Below, piece after piece: positions 31,301-37,667 of a DNA stretch of 51,235 nt. Every line of letters begins with the position of its first letter. Positions within the stretch are counted from its first letter, which is position 1. Origin of the DNA: an uncultured Oscillibacter sp. (GTDB lineage Bacteria > Bacillota > Clostridia > Oscillospirales > Oscillospiraceae). Location of the stretch: the NCBI GenBank assembly GCA_910576845.1, contig CAJTJA010000011.1:1-51235 (forward strand). Reading direction: 5' to 3'. The notes below the pieces were generated by a model, which was given only the letters and a program-made list of their open reading frames with translations, had not been told where the DNA came from and did no database searches. The position numbers and the translations under genes were made by a program.

Positions 31301-32011
31301 TTACGAAATTCCCGCCAGTACCGACAGGGCGTTCAATCCGGTGTGAAGGCCGATGGAGGCCCACAGCGTCCCGGAGTGGTCATAGGCCCAGGCCAGTATT
31401 AAGCCCGGAATCAGATACTGAACCATCAGAAGGAAATATGCCGCGTCCCGGTTCACTACGGCGAACTGCCACACATGAAGCAGAGCAAAAAGCGCACAGC
31501 TTACCACATAGGCAAGCGCCCGGCTTTTTTCTTTCAGCCCCCCGAAAACCAGGCCGCGAAACAGGGTCTCTTCCACAAAAGGGGCCAGGAAAATCACAAT
31601 CAGCAGTGTCATATGAGGGGCGCTGCCAATTTGAGAGGAAATAGCGGAGTCGTTCAAATTGGCGGTGCGGTCCGACAGCAGCCCGCCCAAACGGGAGGCC
31701 AGCTCACAAAGACCGTAATAGGCCACAATGCCGATCCCGGCAGTTTTAAGCGCCAAGGCCGGGTCATCCAAAAAGCGGCGGGTTGTCTTTCCAAGCAGGC
31801 TGTGAAAAAGGATCATGGTCACGGCAAAGAGCGTGTAATAATAAACAGCGCTGCCCATATTCTCTGACAGCCGCCGCCCCAGAAGCTGTCCCAGAAGCCG
31901 CAGGGCAGGTCCCGCTGCCAGGGGAAGCAGAAGCAGGTAAAAAACAAAAAAAACGGTGCCGCCAAAGCGTTCCAGGTTCGTTAAGCCTCCGGTTCCTTTT
32001 TTCCTAGCCAT
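31301..32011 (-). CDS. CPBP family intramembrane metalloprotease
   Basis: Membrane protein of 236 residues related to CAAX prenyl proteases and bacteriocin-immunity proteases. The motifs are intact: EETLFRG (EExxxR, catalytic Glu, about residue 153), FALLHVWQFA (His, about 183) and IGLHTGLNAL (last His, near the C terminus). About seven membrane segments. It overlaps the end of mutS by 8 bases, so it is translated from the mutS message. Substrate unknown; this position beside mutS is not a usual one for the family. Confidence 0.88.
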   Translation of the reverse strand: MARKKGTGGLTNLERFGGTVFFVFYLLLLPLAAGPALRLLGQLLGRRLSENMGSAVYYYTLFAVTMILFHSLLGKTTRRFLDDPALALKTAGIGIVAYYGLCELASRLGGLLSDRTANLNDSAISSQIGSAPHMTLLIVIFLAPFVEETLFRGLVFGGLKEKSRALAYVVSCALFALLHVWQFAVVNRDAAYFLLMVQYLIPGLILAWAYDHSGTLWASIGLHTGLNALSVLAGIS

Positions 32012-34628
32012 GAGTGCCTCCCCGTTTCAGCTTCTGCTTCAGCTCATATAGGAAGCTCATGGCCTCGATGGGCGTCAGCATATCCGGCTGACAGCGGCGG
32101 AGTGCCTCCAGCACCTCCCCCTCGCCAAGAGAGGCGATGGAAACCTGCTCCTCTTCCCGGCACGGCGGCGCATACGCAGCGCCGGATTCCGTCTCCAGCT
32201 CCGTCAGCACCTGGCGTGCCCGGCAGAGTACCTCTTCCGGCAGTCCCGCCAGTTTGGCAACTTCAATTCCATAGCTCCGGTTCGCCCCGCCGGGAAGAAT
32301 TTTCCGCAGGAAAATAATTTCCTCTCCCCGGGTCTTCACCGCAATATTGCAATTGACTGCGCCAGGGAGCGTGTTCTCCAGCTCCGTCAGCTCATGATAA
32401 TGGGTGGCGAACAGTGTCTTGGCCCCCAGACTCTTTGAATCTGCACAATACTCCAGCACAGCCCGGGCAATGGACATACCGTCAAAGGTGGATGTCCCCC
32501 GGCCAATTTCATCCAGAATCAGCAAAGAGTTTTTTGTGGCACAGCGAAGAATATCCGCTACCTCCGTCATTTCCACCATAAAAGTGGATTGTCCGGCGGA
32601 CAGGTCGTCACTAGCTCCCACACGGGTGAATATTCGGTCCACCACACCAATTCGGGCGTGGGCGGCAGGAACAAATCCTCCCATTTGGGCCATAAGTACA
32701 ATCAGCGCCACCTGACGCATATAGGTGGACTTTCCCGCCATATTAGGGCCGGTAATAATTGCCACCCGGCTTTCTTTTTCTCCAAGGAAAGTATCGTTAG
32801 GCACAAAGAGGGTATCCTTCAAGACCTGCTCCACCACGGGATGACGGCCCTCCCGAATCTCAATGACGCCGGACTCGTCCACATCCGGCCGGCAGTAATT
32901 ATTCCGCACCGCCACAGCGGCCAAGGAAGCCAGCGCATCCGCTTCCGCAACGGCTGCCGCACTCTTCAGTATTCGTGCCGAGGCGGCGGAAATCTCCCCC
33001 CGGAGTTTGGTAAACAGCTCATATTCCAAAGCCACCACCCGGTCGGAGGCCGTCAAAATCGAGCTCTCCAGCTCCTTCAGCTCCTGGGTGATGTACCGTT
33101 CCCCATTCGCCAGCGTCTGCTTGCGGATATATGTCTCCGGCACCTGACCCTTGAAGGAATTAGAAACCTCAATATAGTAGCCAAAAACCTTGTTATAGCC
33201 AATTTTTAAAGTACGGATGCCGGTGCGCTCTTTTTCTCGGGCTTCCATTTCAGGAATAACGCCCTTGCCGCTTTTAAGAATATGCCTTAGACGGTCCACT
33301 TCCTCGTGAAACCCGTCTCGTATCAAATCCCCCTCCCGGACGGAGAAGGGGGGCTTGTCGCAAATCGCGGCGGCAATCCGCCCACCCATATCTTCCAGGG
33401 TGTCCAGCTCCTCTGTCAGCTCCGCAAGGCGGCGGTCAGAAAAGGCAGCCAGTCTCGCCTTGACCTCCGGCAGCTTTTCAATCGCAGCGCGGAGGGATAC
33501 CAAATCCCGCCCTCCGGCGGTGCCATACACAATGCGGCCAATCAGCCGTTCCATATCTCCCAAGCCCGACAGCGCGGAGATCAGCTCCTCCCGGTCAATG
33601 GTCTGTTCCGCCAGCGCGGCAACAGCTCCGTTCCGGCGGCAGATGGCGGCAACATTTAAAAGAGGCCGTTCCAGCCAGCTTCGAAGGCAGCGTCCTCCCA
33701 TCGGAGTCTGGGTCCGGTCCAGCACCCAGAGGAGACTGCCCTTTTTTTCTTTGCTGCGCAGGGTGGCCGTCAATTCCAGGTTCCGCCGGGCGGCCAGGTC
33801 GAGCTCCATAAACCGTCCTTGCTCGTAATAGTCCAGATCGTTGATATAGGAGAGGTCCGTTTTTTGAGTCTCATAAAGGTAACTGAGAAGACCGCCCAGG
33901 GCCATAGCCGCTGCCGGAACACGAGCGGGAAGACGGGACCAAGCCTCATCCCCAAACTGCCTGCGGATATTTTTTTCCGCTTCACCCAGGAGGAAGCGCC
34001 GGTCACCGGCATTTTCCACCCGGCAGCGAAACTTTTCCCGCAAAACGCCAACCAAAGATTCCTCTGAAAAAGCGCCGCTGTTGAGAACAGCTTCGACGGG
34101 GGAAAAGCGCCCCAATTCGTTAATAACATGCTCAATCCGTTCCCTTCCGGAAAAAGAAGTAAGATGAGCCCGACCGGTGGTGATATCACAAAACGTAATT
34201 CCCGCGGAGTGGGAATCCACATAGATGCCGCAGATAAAATTGCTGGATTTATCATCCAGACAGGCGGCGTCCGTGACGGTGCCGGGAGTAACAACCCGAA
34301 TAATATCCCGCTTAACAAGTCCCTTGGCAAGAGCCGGATCTTCCATCTGTTCGCAAATTGCAACCTTGTAGCCTTTGGCAATGAGCCGGGCGATATAGGC
34401 CTCACTGGCATGGTAGGGAATTCCGCACATGGGAATCTGCTCTGCTTCGGGCTTTGTGCGCTTGCCTTTGTCACGGCTGGTCAATGTCAGATCCAGCTCT
34501 TTGGACGCGATCTTTGCGTCGTCGGCAAACATTTCGTAAAAATCACCCAAGCGGAAAAATAATATGGAGTCAGGGTGGTTTTCCTTAATATCCAGATACT
34601 GCTTCATCATGGGGGTCAGCTCAGCCAT
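32004..34628 (-). CDS. mutS: DNA mismatch repair protein MutS
   Basis: Mismatch-recognition ATPase of 874 residues. The N-terminal mismatch-binding domain shows FFRLGDFYEMFADDA (the Phe-x-Glu motif, about residues 24-38). The lever and clamp domains follow, then the ATPase with Walker A GPNMAGKSTYMRQ (about 622-634), Walker B LLILDEIGRGTSTFDG and the C-terminal helix-turn-helix (YGIEVAKLAGLPEEVL). ATG at 34628 has GAGGAGGG upstream. It lies 27 bases downstream of the metallo-hydrolase gene. Confidence 0.97.
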   Translation of the reverse strand: MAELTPMMKQYLDIKENHPDSILFFRLGDFYEMFADDAKIASKELDLTLTSRDKGKRTKPEAEQIPMCGIPYHASEAYIARLIAKGYKVAICEQMEDPALAKGLVKRDIIRVVTPGTVTDAACLDDKSSNFICGIYVDSHSAGITFCDITTGRAHLTSFSGRERIEHVINELGRFSPVEAVLNSGAFSEESLVGVLREKFRCRVENAGDRRFLLGEAEKNIRRQFGDEAWSRLPARVPAAAMALGGLLSYLYETQKTDLSYINDLDYYEQGRFMELDLAARRNLELTATLRSKEKKGSLLWVLDRTQTPMGGRCLRSWLERPLLNVAAICRRNGAVAALAEQTIDREELISALSGLGDMERLIGRIVYGTAGGRDLVSLRAAIEKLPEVKARLAAFSDRRLAELTEELDTLEDMGGRIAAAICDKPPFSVREGDLIRDGFHEEVDRLRHILKSGKGVIPEMEAREKERTGIRTLKIGYNKVFGYYIEVSNSFKGQVPETYIRKQTLANGERYITQELKELESSILTASDRVVALEYELFTKLRGEISAASARILKSAAAVAEADALASLAAVAVRNNYCRPDVDESGVIEIREGRHPVVEQVLKDTLFVPNDTFLGEKESRVAIITGPNMAGKSTYMRQVALIVLMAQMGGFVPAAHARIGVVDRIFTRVGASDDLSAGQSTFMVEMTEVADILRCATKNSLLILDEIGRGTSTFDGMSIARAVLEYCADSKSLGAKTLFATHYHELTELENTLPGAVNCNIAVKTRGEEIIFLRKILPGGANRSYGIEVAKLAGLPEEVLCRARQVLTELETESGAAYAPPCREEEQVSIASLGEGEVLEALRRCQPDMLTPIEAMSFLYELKQKLKRGGTHG

Positions 34629-34655
34629 AAGGAACGCCCTCCTCTCTTTGTGGAT

Positions 34656-35483
34656 TCACAGTACCGCCGCCGTGCCGCCGTTCATGGTCCGCAGGCGGTC
34701 TCCCAGGATCTCGTGAAGCCGGTCATAGGCCCACTCCCCGGTACAATGCCCAGTATAATATACAGTGCTGCCCTCCAAAAGTGCCTTGCCGGTGGCGGAG
34801 ATCAGCGCATTTGCTTCCGGTGACTCCGGCTCCAGCTCAAAGAGGTGAAATCCTCCGAAAACCGCGTCCGGCATCCGTCCAAGGTGCCTTTTTGCCGCCC
34901 GCAGGGTGTTCAAAATCCCCAAATGCCCGCATCCAACCAGAAGAACCGCCTTTCCGTCCTCCTCGGCCAGCAGGTGCTGTTCATGCGCAAAACCATCCGG
35001 CAGAAAACCGGCCTCGGTTTTTTCCTGAAGCTTCGCCGCCACCGCCCGGAGACTTTTATCATCCTCCACATCGGAGAACAGCCGCAGTCCCCGGCTCAGT
35101 TCCTGGCAATTCTCAGCAAAAACAAACCGCTCCGACAGCTTCTCCAGTCCATGGGGGAGGCCGATATAGTTTGGCTCCCGTCCCGGGAGAACAGCGTAAT
35201 AGGCTCCTAAAGCCTCCCGCCGGAGATAAATCTTCGCCCGGTCATTTACCTCGCAGAACGCGGTCAAGCCGCCTCCATGATCCGAGTGGCCATGGGAGAG
35301 CACGGCAATATCCACGGCAGAAATATCTACTCCCAGAAGACGGGCATTTGCCAGAAAGGAGGCGTCAGGGCCCATATCGAAAAGGATTTTATGCCGCTTG
35401 GTTTCCACATAAACGGAGAGTCCCCGGGCCGGCGACAGGCCGGGACGGCAGGCGTTATTTTCCAGCAGGGTAATTATTTTCAT
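34656..35483 (-). CDS. Metallo-beta-lactamase-fold hydrolase
   Basis: A 275-residue MBL-fold protein. The zinc motif SHGHSDHGGGL (HxHxDH) lies at about residues 58-68, further ligands at VGCGHLGILN (about 186) and GFHLF, and a last His in YYTGHCTGEWAYDRL. The overall order resembles the MJ0301-like group annotated as dihydropterin-aminobenzene phosphate synthase, but real substrate is unknown. ATG at 35483 has AGGAGG upstream. It is the first gene of the operon with mutS. A -10-like TATAAA (35550-35555) lies upstream, without a convincing -35. Confidence 0.87.
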   Translation of the reverse strand: MKIITLLENNACRPGLSPARGLSVYVETKRHKILFDMGPDASFLANARLLGVDISAVDIAVLSHGHSDHGGGLTAFCEVNDRAKIYLRREALGAYYAVLPGREPNYIGLPHGLEKLSERFVFAENCQELSRGLRLFSDVEDDKSLRAVAAKLQEKTEAGFLPDGFAHEQHLLAEEDGKAVLLVGCGHLGILNTLRAAKRHLGRMPDAVFGGFHLFELEPESPEANALISATGKALLEGSTVYYTGHCTGEWAYDRLHEILGDRLRTMNGGTAAVL

Positions 35484-35522
35484 AAGCTGCCTCCTAATCT
35501 GCTTCCGCACGCTCCTGACCAT

Positions 35523-35922
35523 AGGGAGCGGCGGCCGTTTCGCTCTTTATTTATACCGCGCGAGTTCGCTGCGGTAACGGTACACATTTTCAATACCGTA
35601 ATAAACTGTTTGAAGCATGTCAAAATACTTGGTCAGCAAATACTTTTGCTGACGTTTCGTTGATTTCTTTTGTAATCCGCTGAAATTCCCACGAAAAACC
35701 GCCTCGCCCGGCAGTCAGGCCGTCCTTAGCCGCGACGCCGCCCTACGGATACCACATGCCCTTTGTCAAAAAATCTCTCCCGGCAGGCATTTCACCATTG
35801 TGTTCAAACAGGCCGCGAAACAGCGCCACTTTATATTGAGTATACCATATCTGTCAATAACTGCTCCGAATGGAAAAAAACGCTCCAGGCACGCTCTCCT
35901 TAGTCATCCGGCGGCCGTTTAT
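35523..35922. other. Non-coding stretch with a diverged repeat and promoter-like sequences
   Basis: The gap between the MBL gene and the XRE gene is about 440 bases. It holds the diverged repeat copy at 35605-35811 and no convincing gene. A TATAAA box on the minus strand (35550-35555) may serve the MBL-mutS operon. Confidence 0.6.
35605..35811. repeat. Diverged copy C of the dispersed inverted repeat
   Basis: Ends CTGTTTGAA (about 35606-35614) and TTCAAACAG (35803-35811) are inverted. Inside, GCATGTCAAAATAC at the left and GTCAAAAAATCTCTC, then GGCAGGCATTTC at the right follow the order of copy A (ATGTCAAAAC; GCAAAAAAATCTCTC; CCGGGCATTCC), with many changes. Similar layout but only partial identity; an old copy. 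Confidence 0.5.
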
Positions 35923-36135
35923 TTACCGGTAGGGATCCGGATAATCCGACAGCCCCACCAAGTAATCAATGCTGGTGCCGTAAAATCTTGCCAAGGCGAT
36001 CAGCGCCCCGCTCGGAATATCAAGTTCCCCGCTCTCATAGCGGGAGTACGTTGCCTGAGAGACATGAAGCAGTTCTGCCAGCACCCGCTGGGGCAGATCC
36101 CGGTCTTCTCTGATGTCCCGCAGACGTCGGTACAT
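35923..36135 (-). CDS. XRE-family helix-turn-helix regulator
   Basis: A 70-residue one-domain DNA-binding protein (Cro/C1 type). LRDIREDRDLPQRVLAELLH, SQATYSRYESGELDIPSGAL and YGTSIDYLVGLSD form the five-helix XRE domain, with the recognition helix at about residues 28-38. ATG at 36135 is preferred because GGGAGAGGG lies upstream; an earlier ATG adds nine basic residues. Two 17-bp palindromes lie just upstream, between it and a divergent small gene. It is probably an autoregulator and repressor of that gene. Confidence 0.9.
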   Translation of the reverse strand: MYRRLRDIREDRDLPQRVLAELLHVSQATYSRYESGELDIPSGALIALARFYGTSIDYLVGLSDYPDPYR

Positions 36136-36180
36136 GTTCCCTCTCCCCTTCCTGATTTTCAAATCTTTTCCATTCTAGGA

Positions 36181-36222
36181 TATGCGAAAATTGCATATTG
36201 ATTTTTATACGAAAATCGCATA
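36181..36222. promoter_or_regulatory. Two palindromic operators between the XRE gene and the 36260 gene
   Basis: TATGCGAAAATTGCATA (36181-36197) and TATACGAAAATCGCATA (36206-36222) are near-identical imperfect palindromes of 17 bases, with centres 25 bases apart (about two and a half helical turns). The second overlaps the promoter of the plus-strand gene. They fit binding sites for two dimers of the neighbouring XRE protein. Confidence 0.75.
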
Positions 36223-36226
36223 AAAT
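36198..36226 (+). promoter_or_regulatory. Promoter of the 36260 gene, overlapped by an operator
   Basis: TTGATT (36198-36203), 17-base spacer, TAAAAT (36221-36226). The second XRE operator (36206-36222) fills the spacer, so binding would block transcription. Confidence 0.65.
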
Positions 36227-36259
36227 GGAGAAGACTTTTATGGATTGGGAGGAATTGCC

Positions 36260-36433
36260 TTGAGCGAGCAGAAGAACGCAGGACACCGGGTTTGGCGCGT
36301 CTGGGTGGATACCCGGCGGAAGGTGGTTTCCTTCCATGAGGCACCAGGTTTTCAAAAGCTGGAATTTTACAGCTACGATTTATTTCAAAGGTGTATCGAC
36401 AGCTACACTGCGCAGCGCTATCGTTATCAATGA
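36260..36433 (+). CDS. Conserved small hypothetical protein (57 residues)
   Basis: Small protein starting LSEQKNAGHRVWRVWVDTRR (TTG start at 36260; GGGAGG 7 bases upstream) and ending RCIDSYTAQRYRYQ. It is rich in Arg, aromatic and hydrophobic residues with alternating beta-like segments (RVWRVWVD, VVSFHE, LEFYSYDLF), which suggests a compact fold. I recall similar unnamed proteins in related gut Clostridia but cannot name a family. It is divergent from the XRE regulator and controlled by the shared operators. A 7-codon frame (ATG 36240) ends exactly at its start and may couple translation. Confidence 0.7.
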   Translation: MSEQKNAGHRVWRVWVDTRRKVVSFHEAPGFQKLEFYSYDLFQRCIDSYTAQRYRYQ

Positions 36434-36459
36434 ACTGCAAAAAAACTCACCGCAGATAG

Positions 36460-36487
36460 TTGACAAACCGGTGAAACATGATATTAT
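36460..36487 (+). promoter_or_regulatory. Promoter of the T-box transcript
   Basis: TTGACA (36460-36465), 16-base spacer, TATTAT (36482-36487); start near 36494, just before the T-box leader. Confidence 0.7.
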
Positions 36488-36494
36488 AGGAAAG

Positions 36495-36775
36495 AATTCA
36501 ACATTTGGGCGTGGATGAGGACGAGTAGCCGGACAGAACCCTGCCAAGAGAGCCGCCGTTTCGGTGCGAGGCGGCCGGGGCTGGCGGTGAAAATCACCTC
36601 GGAGCCTCCTGCTGAAAGACGATGCGAGTAAGCAAGGACGTTTGATGGGCGTTATTCCATCGGCCCGTAGCTGCGGGCCATGAGAGGCCGTTTTTCGTAA
36701 GGGAGCGGCAAAAAGAGTGGTAACGCAGAGCGCGGCACGCGCCCTGTCTCTTGAGGGAGACAGGGTGCGTTTTTA
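36495..36775 (+). ncRNA. T-box riboswitch, isoleucine type, with terminator
   Basis: The leader opens with GGATGAGGACGAGTAGC, the 5' strand of stem I, has the AGAGAG motif near 36546-36551, and a candidate specifier ATC followed by A at 36593-36596, an isoleucine codon. The T-box bulge region reads GAGTGGTAACGCAGAG (36715-36730), a variant of the usual GGTGGTACCGCG. It ends in a 13-bp terminator (36738-36750 with 36757-36769) and a T run. Uncharged tRNA-Ile would stabilise the alternative antiterminator and allow transcription into the genes downstream, including ileS about 890 bases further on. Confidence 0.9.
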
Positions 36776-36845
36776 AATTTCTCCTTGAAAATTTGGTACG
36801 AATAGTATTATTGTTTAAGAAAGTTACAGATTGGAGGCGGGCAAA

Positions 36846-37367
36846 TTGGAGCAGACCGAGAATATCCGGCTGATTTTTCAAGACACCCCGGAAAAGTTTC
36901 AAGCAATGGCGGCAGAAATTGTCCCACCGCTTCTGGCCCTGCTGAAGCAGCGGAACGAACTGGAGCGGGAAATCTGCGCCCGCTCCCTGAAACTCCGGGA
37001 GGAAAAGGCGGCATCGGGAATCTCTCCTTACCAGTCGGCCCCGGCAGAGGAATCGCTTTGGGAGGACTACCGCCGCCGGTATTTGGAGCTGGTCACCCCC
37101 TGCTGCACGGAGAAACTGCTGAAATGGGGACCTGCCGGAAGCTATGGAAAGCCCGCAAAATACGACTATCTCTTCGGTTCCCCGGAGCCTGCGGTCTACT
37201 TCACCATGAAATCCGCCAAAAAGGCCGTGGTGTCCACCCGGAATCCCGTCTCCTACGACTACCGCTACCGCTTCACCCTGCGGCCATTTGAAGGAGAGTG
37301 GAGGGTGGACGGCGTGGAGTGCGCCTTTGGCGATCAGGAGGAGTGGAGTGCGGAACATACTCTGTGA
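36846..37367 (+). CDS. NTF2-fold immunity-like protein
   Basis: A 173-residue predicted cytoplasmic protein; first gene after the T-box. The helical N-terminal half (LLALLKQRNELEREICARSL) and the C-terminal strands (KPAKYDYLF, VYFTMKSAKKAVVSTR, YRYRFTLRPFEGEWRVDGVE) match the pattern of the NTF2-fold (Rhs/contact-toxin) immunity families, where GEWRVD is typical. No toxin gene is in the window, so it would be an orphan. TTG at 36846 has GGAGG 8 bases upstream. It shares its transcript with a zinc-ribbon gene and ileS. Family assignment is by eye. Confidence 0.65.
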   Translation: MEQTENIRLIFQDTPEKFQAMAAEIVPPLLALLKQRNELEREICARSLKLREEKAASGISPYQSAPAEESLWEDYRRRYLELVTPCCTEKLLKWGPAGSYGKPAKYDYLFGSPEPAVYFTMKSAKKAVVSTRNPVSYDYRYRFTLRPFEGEWRVDGVECAFGDQEEWSAEHTL

Positions 37368-37382
37368 GGAGGGCCTATGACG

Positions 37383-37637
37383 ATGAACTGTCCCAAATGC
37401 GGCAATAGAATGGAGCCGGGAACCGTGTATTCTCCTCGCGGCTACCTGTTTTGGACATCCGAACAGGGAATATTAAAAAATTTCCAACGACCAAAAGACA
37501 CTGTTCGTCTACGCCCTGTCGAAGACCACACCAAGTCCGCTTTTTCGTCAAAAGCCCTCTCCGCACTCCCCCAGTACTTCGGTACGATTTGCCGGAACTG
37601 TGGCACTATACTATTTTCCTTCGAAAACAAAGAATAA
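37383..37637 (+). CDS. Small zinc-ribbon protein (PF20097/DUF6487-like)
   Basis: An 84-residue protein with two cysteine pairs: MNCPKCGNRMEPGTVYS at the start and CRNCGTILFSFENKE at the end, which together should bind one zinc. Between them a WTSEQG segment and a basic/aromatic stretch occur. This layout matches small zinc-ribbon proteins of the PF20097 type of unknown function. AGGAGGG precedes both ATG 37377 (3 bases, too close) and ATG 37383 (9 bases, preferred). It sits 15 bases after the immunity-like gene and 30 bases before ileS. Confidence 0.7.
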   Translation: MNCPKCGNRMEPGTVYSPRGYLFWTSEQGILKNFQRPKDTVRLRPVEDHTKSAFSSKALSALPQYFGTICRNCGTILFSFENKE

Positions 37638-37667
37638 CCATTTACTATCAAGAGGAGGAACACAAAA

